Positions 7,750 through 16,009 of a DNA stretch of 64,000 nucleotides are shown here, piece after piece. Origin of the DNA: a virus. The stretch is taken from IMG/VR virus record IMGVR_UViG_3300022221_000006, positions 1-64,000 of that record; one strand, 5' to 3'. The notes under the pieces were generated by a model. That model was not told the DNA's origin and ran no database searches. It saw nothing but the letters and a program-made list of their open reading frames with translations. A program made the translations under genes and the position numbers. Numbering within the stretch: position 1 is the first letter of the stretch; every line of letters begins with the position of its first letter.

Positions 7750-10700
7750 CCGATATCCTTACAAGAGCAGCCAAAGGTGACCTCTTAGAGCATTTTGAAA
7801 TTGATGCTAATTTCACTAATCTGAATAACGACAAAATAGAGACTTCTCTGCTAGGTCTCACTGAAGGTAAGATCCCTCTACTAGGCCCAGGAGGGCTCTT
7901 TCCAGAGTCTGTGTTTTCATCAGTAGGAGGTTTATTCACTGAAGACGCAAGTAACAATATAGTTGGTGGCACAGGTTCTGGTGCATCACTAACTACCGGT
8001 ACTTACAATTTCTTCGCCGGAAGTAATGCGGGAAATCTGTTACAGAGTGGCAGAGATAATATAGCTATAGGATATAGGTCTCTATCAGTCAACCTTGTTA
8101 ATAATAACAATGTAGCCATCGGAAGTGCTGCTTTACGATTTGCTACTGGTGCAGCATTAACCGCTCTAGGCCCTTATGCAGGTAATAAAATATCTTCTGG
8201 TAGCAACAGTATTGCTATTGGTTGGGCTGCTCTAGGACAAATAGATGCAACTTCAGCTTCTATAACAGGGTCAGGAAATGTAGGTATGGGCTTATACGCT
8301 GTCGGTGGATTATCCACAAACCCTACAACTCTACACACTAATTTAGGTGTGGGAAATTATGCGTTATCCGATCTACAAACAGGGGGATTTAACACGGGAT
8401 TAGGCACCCAAACCCTAGAAACTATTACAACTGGTCTTGGAAACACAGCTATAGGGGATAGAGCCGGTAGGAACTTAACTAGTTCAAGTTCTTATAATGT
8501 AATGATAGGGTTTCGAGCCGGGCCAGGTACCGGTGCTAATGTACATAATAAATTATATATTCATAACAATGTGTCAAGCACGCCTCTGATTTACGGTGAT
8601 TTTGCAATTTCAAAGATCACAATCAATGGGGATTTTGATGTTACTGGTGCATTTACCTCTTTAGGTATAGATGATAATGCAACAGGAGAACGGTTGCAGA
8701 TAGCTGATACCTTGTCTAGTTTTGGCGCTTCAGGTGTTTTCTACGGACTAATACATCCAGCGAATGATCAGGGCATTACTATAGCAGGAGGTAATGCACC
8801 CGCGAAAGGAGGTAACATAGAGCTAGGAGGTGGTACTCATGTTTCTATTGCAGGGGATATCCGTATTCGCTCAGGCGCTAATTCTGTCTTCACTTGGGAC
8901 GAATCTTTAGGCTCTCTCACACTTTCTACAGGGGCAGGAGTTAAAACTACAGCTCTTACTATCAACGCTTCTCAGCGTGCTACATTTAGTGGTGATGTGA
9001 GGTTATCAGGTGATACTCCGACCTTGTCTATAAATGACGTGGTATCGGTATCTGATACCGCGATGCAAACATACATCTCACTACAACGGGCTGGGGCAGA
9101 GAAAGGATGGTTAGGCTTTGGTTCTGGAGCTAACACACACCTAAGCATTGTTAATAATCTTGGCGAGATAAGGTTATCTTCTAATGGAGTTACTGCACTA
9201 ACCTTAGATGCTTCTCAGGATGCTACTTTCGCAGGAGCTGTAACTGTACAAGGAGTTTTCACTTCTCTGGGCATAGATGACAATGCCTCTAGCGAGCGTC
9301 TTCAAATAGCTGATGGGGATATAGTTCTCGGAGGTTGGCATGATGCAAACTATACAGTAAAAAGAGGAATAGATAATAGAATTTTAATTTTTGAGGGAGG
9401 CGTTACGTCTGCAGGTAGTGCAAGGTTACTACTATATGGTGCGACAGAAACAACTGGTGCTGGTGATTTTGCTTTAAAGTCAGGCTTTAATACTGTCTGC
9501 TTATGGGATGAGTCAGCAGGAGCACTAACTCTGAGTACGGGAGCAGGAGCTAAAACTGCTGCGCTTACCCTAGACGCATCACAAAATGCTACATTTGCAG
9601 GTACTGTTGACGGCCGCGACGTAGCAGCAGACGGTGCGGTATTAGACTCTTTAGTGGTGACATCTGCACCAAATATTCCTGCTCGCAATGCTGTACTAAA
9701 TAAAGAACCTGTCAGTCAAGGTGAGTCTACCCGTACTGGTATGAGTTCTACAATCTATACAGGTACTTCTAGTGCTAATCCGGTAGCCTCTGGTATTGAT
9801 ATGGCTACTGGTGAATTCGGAGGACTAGTCTGGATAAAGAGTAGAAATACCGTAAGTAATCATGCTCTATTTGATACAGTTAGAGGAACTACCCTTGAAC
9901 TTAAAAGTAACAGTAGTGGAGTAGAAGTTATTAATTCAGATGCTCTAACTGCTTTCACCTCTACAGGATTTAGTCTAGGAGCTGATGCTAATGTAAACTC
10001 TATCGGTAATACCTATATAGCATGGTCATGGCAGACTAATAAGAAAATAACTGGTGTTACTAATAGAAATAAATCTTATACTTGCCACTATAATCCTGAC
10101 ATGGGGTTTTCAATTGTCAGTTATGTGGGTGATGGTGTTGCTGGTCATGAGATACCACATCATCTAGGTGTATCTCCTGAACTATCAATCTTCAAAAATA
10201 TAACAAGTTCGAATAACTGGATTTTGCAGGGGAAAGATATCGGGAATTCTGAAAGCGGGGACTATATTCTTTTAAACGCTACTAATACTCTCACGAACAC
10301 TACATCGGTCAAGTCTATTTTTACGGAAGAAACCGTGAGTCTTGGAATAGCGAGCTATAATACTTCGGGTGTAAGTAATATTGCTTACCATTTCTCTTCA
10401 GTAGAGGGTGTTTCTAAAGTTGGTAAGTATATTGGTACAGGCGCTATTGGCAATTACGTGGAATGTGGTTTTACACCAGCATTTGTGATGATTAAAAATA
10501 TAACAACTGCTGAAGATTGGCAAGTGTTAGATGTCATACGTGGAGGTGGAAACTTATTACAAGCCAATACTACTTCAGCGGAACAATCTGTTGTGCTACT
10601 AACTATTAATGCTCAAGGTTTTATTCTACTTGGTAGTGGAGGGACTAATAAACTCAATGATGAATATATATTTTTAGCCTTCTCCTTAGCCACTTCAGAT

Positions 10701-11987
10701 GCTACAAAATCATGGACAAATTATAGTTATCCAACTACTGCTGATACACTCAGTATTGCACAAGATACGTTAATTTCATTTGCTGAAGGATTTAGCGCAG
10801 TTGGTCAAACAGATACTCAGGAGAATGTCGGTGCAGGTGTAACTCATACGCTTGGTGTCGGGCATGAAAATAAACACTACTATATCTACAAAGATAAAGC
10901 TGGCGCATTCGGTGTTACCGAGAATCGACCACTGGAAGACTCTGATAAGTGGGGTGATAGATCACCATCTGATGCTACCTTACGTACTACCTCAAGGCAT
11001 TTTGATTACGAGAGTGATACAGGAGTTGTGTTAGCAAGTGGCGAAAACTCTACTAACTATGCGTATAATGCATTTAATAAAGATATAAATGACATTATTA
11101 CAGTAGGTAGTTACTGGCAAATTGCGTCCTCTACAATATCTTGGTTACAGTACAAGCAAACCGAGAAACGAATTCTCAAATCATGGAGAATAAAAGCACA
11201 TGGAGACTCTACCGAATTACCTTCACGACTAATCATCCAAGGCTCAAATGATGGTCTTAATTGGATTAATATTGATACTACGTATTCAGCTTCTAATTAC
11301 GTTGGGAGTCTGCTTAATTTGTGGGGAGATCTGCAATCTACTGCAGACAATACTGTAGCCTATTTATACCATAGAATTTATATCACAGCTAATAACGGTG
11401 ATCCTACATATACAGGTTTTAGTGAGTTAGAATTTAACACTATTCTCCCATCAGATCGTTTTGATGTAGCTGAAGGTGTACTTTATAACTCTGCTGGTTC
11501 TCCTATTGCTAGAACTTATCTCGCTGAGTTCCGTACTGATGACAATGGCGGCGTAATTAATAATACAATCCGTAACTTTACTCCAGCTAAGCAAAAATTC
11601 ACTGAAGCTGAGATTCAAGGGAAGTTAAAAGTTCATGATGAAATTGAGAATAGGGGTATCTGTACGGCATGGGTGAACTTCGATGGTACTCAGAATCCTC
11701 CTTTGATACTGGATAGTTACAATGTAAGCGATGTAGTTGATTTAGGTGTTGGAGCTTACAAAATTATATTTGAAACTCCGATGGATTTACCTGCTTATAC
11801 AGTCGCTGGTTACGCACAACATGCGGAGAGTGTTACAGATTCTAGTTTCAATATACGTGGTTACGGGAATTCTATCACTAAACAGTCTGTGACTGTTCAA
11901 TCAACTGTGGTAAACGAGACATCATCTGCGAGAACTGATTTAGGCGCAGTATGTGTATCTATATTTGGAGGTAAGAAAATACTATGA
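7746..11987 (+). CDS. Large tail fiber / receptor-binding protein
   Basis: 1413-aa modular adhesin. Residues about 75-275 carry YadA-like trimeric head repeats (N-x-A-I-G, G-N-T-A-I-G-D-x-A-G). Residues about 300-640 contain two copies of a module starting S-L-G-I-D-D-N-A and ending near L-T-L-S-T-G-A-G then ASQ-x-ATFAG. A segment around 655-760 resembles modules often found in phage tail adhesins (GLVWIKSRN followed by I-A-W-S-W-Q). Residues about 1085-1235 look like an F5/8 type C (discoidin) sugar-binding domain. Trimeric repeats and the sugar-binding fold suggest a trimeric fiber binding surface polysaccharide. Unusually, it sits between terminase and portal rather than with the tail genes. 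Confidence 0.85.
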   Translation: MTDILTRAAKGDLLEHFEIDANFTNLNNDKIETSLLGLTEGKIPLLGPGGLFPESVFSSVGGLFTEDASNNIVGGTGSGASLTTGTYNFFAGSNAGNLLQSGRDNIAIGYRSLSVNLVNNNNVAIGSAALRFATGAALTALGPYAGNKISSGSNSIAIGWAALGQIDATSASITGSGNVGMGLYAVGGLSTNPTTLHTNLGVGNYALSDLQTGGFNTGLGTQTLETITTGLGNTAIGDRAGRNLTSSSSYNVMIGFRAGPGTGANVHNKLYIHNNVSSTPLIYGDFAISKITINGDFDVTGAFTSLGIDDNATGERLQIADTLSSFGASGVFYGLIHPANDQGITIAGGNAPAKGGNIELGGGTHVSIAGDIRIRSGANSVFTWDESLGSLTLSTGAGVKTTALTINASQRATFSGDVRLSGDTPTLSINDVVSVSDTAMQTYISLQRAGAEKGWLGFGSGANTHLSIVNNLGEIRLSSNGVTALTLDASQDATFAGAVTVQGVFTSLGIDDNASSERLQIADGDIVLGGWHDANYTVKRGIDNRILIFEGGVTSAGSARLLLYGATETTGAGDFALKSGFNTVCLWDESAGALTLSTGAGAKTAALTLDASQNATFAGTVDGRDVAADGAVLDSLVVTSAPNIPARNAVLNKEPVSQGESTRTGMSSTIYTGTSSANPVASGIDMATGEFGGLVWIKSRNTVSNHALFDTVRGTTLELKSNSSGVEVINSDALTAFTSTGFSLGADANVNSIGNTYIAWSWQTNKKITGVTNRNKSYTCHYNPDMGFSIVSYVGDGVAGHEIPHHLGVSPELSIFKNITSSNNWILQGKDIGNSESGDYILLNATNTLTNTTSVKSIFTEETVSLGIASYNTSGVSNIAYHFSSVEGVSKVGKYIGTGAIGNYVECGFTPAFVMIKNITTAEDWQVLDVIRGGGNLLQANTTSAEQSVVLLTINAQGFILLGSGGTNKLNDEYIFLAFSLATSDATKSWTNYSYPTTADTLSIAQDTLISFAEGFSAVGQTDTQENVGAGVTHTLGVGHENKHYYIYKDKAGAFGVTENRPLEDSDKWGDRSPSDATLRTTSRHFDYESDTGVVLASGENSTNYAYNAFNKDINDIITVGSYWQIASSTISWLQYKQTEKRILKSWRIKAHGDSTELPSRLIIQGSNDGLNWINIDTTYSASNYVGSLLNLWGDLQSTADNTVAYLYHRIYITANNGDPTYTGFSELEFNTILPSDRFDVAEGVLYNSAGSPIARTYLAEFRTDDNGGVINNTIRNFTPAKQKFTEAEIQGKLKVHDEIENRGICTAWVNFDGTQNPPLILDSYNVSDVVDLGVGAYKIIFETPMDLPAYTVAGYAQHAESVTDSSFNIRGYGNSITKQSVTVQSTVVNETSSARTDLGAVCVSIFGGKKIL

Positions 11988-12370
11988 TAGCTTATAATCA
12001 AGGAAATGGGCAAATTGCTATTTGCTCTCAAGTATCCAGTGTGCCTGAGGGTGCTCAATATATTGAAACTCATGTAGCTCCCATGGATAAACTATTTCGA
12101 TCAGCATGGAGACTAGGTGTTGATTCAATTGAGACTGATCTGTCCGGAGCTAAAATAATTGCTCATAATATGCGTCGAGCAAAACGAGAGATTGACTTTG
12201 CGCCTTATGACGAAATTATTGCTAAGCAGATTCCAGGACATGATGCAATAGCTGCTGAAGCTGCTAGAGCTGATATACGAACAGCAGATGCGTTACTGCA
12301 AAGTAACATAGATGCTTGTTTGGACGAGAACACCCTACGGGGTGTAATAGAACCACTAATAACTGTATAG
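11984..12370 (+). CDS. Fiber-associated protein, possible chaperone
   Basis: 128 aa, starting in an ATGA overlap with the fiber stop. The layout, a central F-R-x-A-W-R-L segment followed by an R-R-A-K-R-E-I-D-F-A-P-Y-D helix and a long amphipathic C-terminal helix, resembles the C-terminal parts of phage fiber proteins or small fiber-assembly factors. Direct linkage to the fiber supports a role in folding or capping it. No exact family could be assigned. Confidence 0.55.
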   Translation: MIAYNQGNGQIAICSQVSSVPEGAQYIETHVAPMDKLFRSAWRLGVDSIETDLSGAKIIAHNMRRAKREIDFAPYDEIIAKQIPGHDAIAAEAARADIRTADALLQSNIDACLDENTLRGVIEPLITV

Positions 12371-12379
12371 GAAAATAAA

Positions 12380-12634
12380 ATGGCTTTAACAGAAACAAGA
12401 ATACCAGATCGAGTAATAACTCTTGAAGATGGGCAAATCGAAATACGTTACGCTAATCGAATCTTTCGGAACGGTAACTACGTCACCACAGACTACGACG
12501 TCGAGCGTATCGATGTTGGCGAAGATGTGTCAGGGAAAGAAGCATTGGTTCGTGATGTAGTGAACGGAAACGTTTTCACCGCCGAGCGTATAGCAGCTAG
12601 ACAGGCAGTCAAAGATGCTGAAGATCGGCAGTAG
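12380..12634 (+). CDS. Hypothetical protein downstream of fiber
   Basis: 84-aa protein with a beta-rich core (E-I-R-Y-A-N-R-I-F-R-N-G-N-Y) and a charged helical end. The pattern of short strands with I-E-I-R and D-V-E-R is common in small proteins accompanying phage fibers. TAGGAAAATAAA precedes the start, and the gene overlaps the next by 20 nt. Function unknown. Confidence 0.6.
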   Translation: MALTETRIPDRVITLEDGQIEIRYANRIFRNGNYVTTDYDVERIDVGEDVSGKEALVRDVVNGNVFTAERIAARQAVKDAEDRQ

Positions 12635-12998
12635 TGTACTACTATGCTCTCTGATGGGGACAGTCCTAGCGGATGACCTAGGGATAGGCTTCATAGATCG
12701 GACGGTCCATCTTCAAAGTTCAGACTCTGTCTTGAATGAAAACCATCATGGTCTCTACCTACGCTACAAGAGACTACGAATAGGAGAATACCGAAATAGC
12801 TATAATATGCAAAGTAACCTGTTAAATTATGAACTCAGTGAGCATTCAAATTATAGTACATTTGCAGGCATTGCTGATGGGTATCCTCAGAATAGACATC
12901 TCGGAGAGTACCGAATGATGTTCGGAGTAAGGGTTCGCCTAGGATTCTTGCGACTATTGATAACACCTGCTTTTATTGCGAGCAGTTACGAATTTTAG
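12615..12998 (+). CDS. Exported protein, possible outer-membrane type
   Basis: 127 aa with a clear Sec signal peptide: MLKIG, a hydrophobic core to about residue 16, and a likely signal peptidase I site after V-L-A (residue about 19). The mature part alternates polar and aromatic residues (G-L-Y-L-R-Y-K-R-L-R-I-G-E-Y-R-N-S-Y) and ends with a terminal Phe, as in short outer-membrane or periplasmic beta proteins. Similar exported proteins occur near lysis genes in other phages. It may alter the host surface late in infection; inferred only from targeting. Confidence 0.65.
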   Translation: MLKIGSSVLLCSLMGTVLADDLGIGFIDRTVHLQSSDSVLNENHHGLYLRYKRLRIGEYRNSYNMQSNLLNYELSEHSNYSTFAGIADGYPQNRHLGEYRMMFGVRVRLGFLRLLITPAFIASSYEF

Positions 12999-13006
12999 GA
13001 GAACCT

Positions 13007-13384
13007 ATGGTTATTGTATGTGACGATGACATTTCATGGTTAACCTTCTTCAGCACTTGTGCAGAGAATACATTTGAAGATCTTATAATGACACAGTCAG
13101 GGAACTCACTCCTTGAGGTGTTAGAAGCACGGGAAGAGCAACCTTGTCTTGTTTTTCTAGATTTGAATATGATTCGAAAGACAGGAATTGAAACGGCTAT
13201 TGAAATTAAGAAAATAAATCCCACTATTCCTATAATAGTGATGAGTGCAGACATAACAAGAGATAGACTCAATGACGTCTACAAAACAGGTCTACAGATG
13301 TTCCTTCGAAAGGAGTATAATGTAGAGTATTTCTCACGGAGGTTGGCTAGTATCAAGGAGACCTACCTCCACCACTGTCAATAA
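13007..13384 (+). CDS. Stand-alone response-regulator receiver (REC) protein
   Basis: 125-aa protein consisting almost only of a CheY-like receiver domain. The full active-site set is present: acidic pair Asp6-Asp7, phosphoacceptor Asp52 in VFLDLNM, Ser80 in the V-M-S-A-D strand (Thr/Ser position), and Lys102 in F-L-R-K. Spacing matches CheY (Asp12/13, Asp57, Thr87, Lys109). There is no output domain. A phosphorylatable receiver in a phage virion operon is unusual; it could intercept host histidine-kinase phosphate or mimic CheY. The ribosome-binding site is TTAGGAGA. Its neighbour is a membrane coiled-coil protein, a possible partner. Confidence 0.85.
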   Translation: MVIVCDDDISWLTFFSTCAENTFEDLIMTQSGNSLLEVLEAREEQPCLVFLDLNMIRKTGIETAIEIKKINPTIPIIVMSADITRDRLNDVYKTGLQMFLRKEYNVEYFSRRLASIKETYLHHCQ

Positions 13385-13397
13385 GCAGGACGGCGAT

Positions 13398-13826
13398 ATG
13401 TTTGAGACCCTATTTTCTGAGGTTAATAATGAAATCATAAAAACTATCGGAGTTGTACTGGTGGGTGTTGTTATTGTGTTCACCAAGAGCCTATATCGTC
13501 AAATTTTGAGGTTACAACTATATGTTTCTAGAAAATGTGAAGAACGTCGACACGCTCGACTCAAGAAACTTGCAAAACTTCTATGGGATTTGTCTATGGA
13601 GGATCAAGTGATGAATGCTCTTGAAGCAGTACAGCATAACAACGATAGAGAACATGAAAGAGTACGTAAGGACGGTGCTCGGACACTTATGATTTTAGAA
13701 GGATTCTTGACGGATAACAAAGCGGAGAACGTCGAAATACGACAAGCTCTCCTTGAAATAAACCAAACGCAACGTGAAATAATGCGCCAACTTATGGCGG
13801 GTGTTGCAAACAAAGAGGCATATTAA
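13398..13826 (+). CDS. Membrane-anchored coiled-coil protein
   Basis: 142 aa. One N-terminal membrane helix (about residues 17-32, I-G-V-V-L-V-G-V-V-I-V-F) is followed by a basic stretch (about 37-60) and then a long charged helix predicted to form a coiled coil to the end. The basic flank suggests the C-terminal part faces the cytoplasm. It lies directly after the REC protein with GGACGG before its start. Function unknown; a membrane partner for the receiver is one possibility. Confidence 0.65.
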   Translation: MFETLFSEVNNEIIKTIGVVLVGVVIVFTKSLYRQILRLQLYVSRKCEERRHARLKKLAKLLWDLSMEDQVMNALEAVQHNNDREHERVRKDGARTLMILEGFLTDNKAENVEIRQALLEINQTQREIMRQLMAGVANKEAY

Positions 13827-13830
13827 AAAG

Positions 13831-14004
13831 ATGAGTGCAGAACCATTAACTGTAAATGACTGTGAATTAATTGTACAGTTATTAGATCGAGTATCTATTA
13901 CAGGACATCAAGAACGAGCGGCTATGAATCAAACAGTCGACAAGATCTTACGTCTTCGAGAGAGTCTAGCAAATCCTCCCGAAATCCCTGATCCCGACGC
14001 CTAA
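13831..14004 (+). CDS. Small hypothetical protein
   Basis: 57-aa acidic helical protein starting at ATG 13831, just after the previous stop. The upstream GTG at 13801 lies inside the preceding gene and gives a less likely start. It contains no signal peptide or membrane segment. The sequence L-T-V-N-D-C-E-L-I-V-Q-L-L-D-R resembles small helical proteins in podovirus head operons. Function unknown. Confidence 0.55.
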   Translation: MSAEPLTVNDCELIVQLLDRVSITGHQERAAMNQTVDKILRLRESLANPPEIPDPDA

Positions 14005-14028
14005 AAGGGGGTGATCAAAATCTACTGT

Positions 14029-14042
14029 GGAGAGGCCTCTCC
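14029..14042 (+). repeat. Perfect 14-nt palindrome before head operon
   Basis: GGAGAGGCCTCTCC is followed by ATCTCTTT. As RNA it can form only a short hairpin with little loop; it may be a weak terminator or processing signal. Confidence 0.35.
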
Positions 14043-14070
14043 ATCTCTTTAACAAACCAGGATTATTTAA

Positions 14071-14394
14071 ATGTCTGAACAAAAAGTAGCAATGCCGCAA
14101 GGTAAAATAAATCTAGAGGTGTCTACCTCTGATGAAAGTGACGTATCGCAGAAAGAGTCTAGCGATGCAATGAAGGCAATGGAAGCGCTGGAAGAAGCGA
14201 AAGCAGCAGAAGCAAAGGCAATTGAAGAAGCAGCTGCCAATGCGGAACCCTTCACAAGCTCTTTAGATCGAATCCCTTCGAATTGGCATATTGTCGCAGG
14301 TAAGTACAAGAAGACTGTCGATGCCACCAACGAAGTCACAGGTAATACCTTCAGTGGTCCTATCCGTGAATTTAATGCCAAGCTAAGAGGTTAA
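14071..14394 (+). CDS. Hypothetical head-operon protein
   Basis: 107 aa. The first 60 residues are low-complexity, rich in Ala, Glu and Lys, and predicted to be a helix or coiled coil. The rest is a compact domain containing S-N-W-H-I-V-A-G-K-Y and a terminal basic segment ending N-A-K-L-R-G. It ends 4 nt before the portal gene. Possibly a small virion or assembly protein; no family recognised. Confidence 0.65.
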   Translation: MSEQKVAMPQGKINLEVSTSDESDVSQKESSDAMKAMEALEEAKAAEAKAIEEAAANAEPFTSSLDRIPSNWHIVAGKYKKTVDATNEVTGNTFSGPIREFNAKLRG

Positions 14395-14398
14395 TCAA

Positions 14399-16009
14399 AT
14401 GACTGTAGCAAACGCCGCTGATGTCACCAGAACAGTAGCAGATCCTAACGCTGAATACCTATCAATGCGTGATATATGGGATCGAAACAGGGCTGTATGC
14501 GGCGGCGAGCGCTACGTAAAGGCCTTAGATCAACGCTTAAGTCCTAGCATGCAAAACATGCTTATTCCTTTTTCCCCATCTATGACGCAGCCTCAATATG
14601 ACTTCTATCGTTTAGAGGCTGAGTTACCTGGGATTGTGTCTCAATTTTCAAAGATGTTGGTAGGAGGTCTTCTGCGCAAGACCCCTGTACTAACTCTACC
14701 TGACGACATGCCTGAAGGTGTCCGTGAGGAGGCTCACGACTGGATCATGAATAGCTTCACCCAGGACAATTCATCAATCACATCCTTTCTAGACACCGCC
14801 TTGTGGGAAGAGATTCAAACAGGACGTGCCTGGGTATATGTAGATTATCCTTTTGTTGAAGATGCAGATTCACTTACAAATGCAGACTTCAGAGAACTTG
14901 CTCCATTTCCTATCCTATGGAAGCCTGAAGAGATTGTGAACTGGAAACTTGGAAAGGATGAGAAAGGAAATGCAGTCCTAAAACAGATCATTGTACGGAC
15001 ACTAGTCGAACAGTATGGTGATACTGAAGACACTGAATTTCATCCTACATTTAAAGATACAGTTTATGTTCATGAACTCGACAGCGTCGGATATTATCAG
15101 ATTCGCGTATTCGAAAGAGCTGATGATGTACAAGACGCACCGGTCGTTAATGGAAATCCCTACAAGAAACAATCCGATAGTAAGGTGGCTTTTCCTCTTG
15201 TAGACACGATCACTGGGATCAAAGCAAATGGCGAACGTTTGACACGAATCCCTGCATGGCCTCTTAATGGTAGCATGAAGATTACTGATCCAATCATTTC
15301 CGCTATCGTAGACAAAGAAATCAGTCTATATAATAAAATCAGTCGCCGTAATCACTTACTATATGGTGCTGCTACATACACTCCTGTGATATTCTCCGAC
15401 ATGGGTGAAAAAGAGTTCGACGAAATTGTAGCGAGTGGACTGGGAAGTTGGCTGCGGTTACCTATGGAGGCTAAAGTAGAGGTTCTAAAGACTCCTACAG
15501 ATGCTCTGAAAGATATGGAGAAAGCGATTGCAAGTGCTATTGAAGAGATGGCACGCTTAGGGATTCGTATGTTAAGTCCTGAGACTGCTCAATCAGGGAT
15601 TGCTCTTGAGATTCGGAATGCTGCCCAGACTGCTCAGCTAGGCTCCTTAAATAACAAGGTGTCTGCGATCATGTCTAAGATTATTGCTTTTATGCTGAAT
15701 TGGCGGTATGATTTAGAATTGACAGATTCTGATGTTGAATTTGACCTTTCATCTGACTTTAATCCCATCCCACTAGGTGCTGACTGGATTAGACTAGCAA
15801 CAGAATGGTATGAGAACGGTCTACTTCCACGTAGCGTTTGGCTTCAGATTCTGAAACAGAATGACATTGTCTCTCCTGACTATGATGATGAAGACGGTCA
15901 GACAGAGATTATTGAAGACGACCTGATACAAGGTCAGGCGAAGGCCGAAAATGAAGATATCCAAGATCAACTTGACAAAGAACTGGAAGATGAAGATTTA
16001 GATGCCTAA
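14399..16009 (+). CDS. Portal protein (DUF4055-like)
   Basis: 536-aa portal, the dodecameric ring through which DNA enters and leaves the capsid. The N-terminal D-P-N-A-E-Y-L-S-M-R-D-I-W-D-R, the G-G-E-R-Y-V-K segment, the region near 70-100 with F-Y-R-L-E-A-E-L-P, and the following G-R-A-W-V-Y-V-D-Y-P match the DUF4055 portal-like family. A long helical stem around residues 300-420 and an acidic, probably flexible C-terminus (from about 500) follow. Its stop overlaps the start of the MuF-RNA polymerase fusion, as expected for portal-MuF pairs. Confidence 0.85.
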   Translation: MTVANAADVTRTVADPNAEYLSMRDIWDRNRAVCGGERYVKALDQRLSPSMQNMLIPFSPSMTQPQYDFYRLEAELPGIVSQFSKMLVGGLLRKTPVLTLPDDMPEGVREEAHDWIMNSFTQDNSSITSFLDTALWEEIQTGRAWVYVDYPFVEDADSLTNADFRELAPFPILWKPEEIVNWKLGKDEKGNAVLKQIIVRTLVEQYGDTEDTEFHPTFKDTVYVHELDSVGYYQIRVFERADDVQDAPVVNGNPYKKQSDSKVAFPLVDTITGIKANGERLTRIPAWPLNGSMKITDPIISAIVDKEISLYNKISRRNHLLYGAATYTPVIFSDMGEKEFDEIVASGLGSWLRLPMEAKVEVLKTPTDALKDMEKAIASAIEEMARLGIRMLSPETAQSGIALEIRNAAQTAQLGSLNNKVSAIMSKIIAFMLNWRYDLELTDSDVEFDLSSDFNPIPLGADWIRLATEWYENGLLPRSVWLQILKQNDIVSPDYDDEDGQTEIIEDDLIQGQAKAENEDIQDQLDKELEDEDLDA

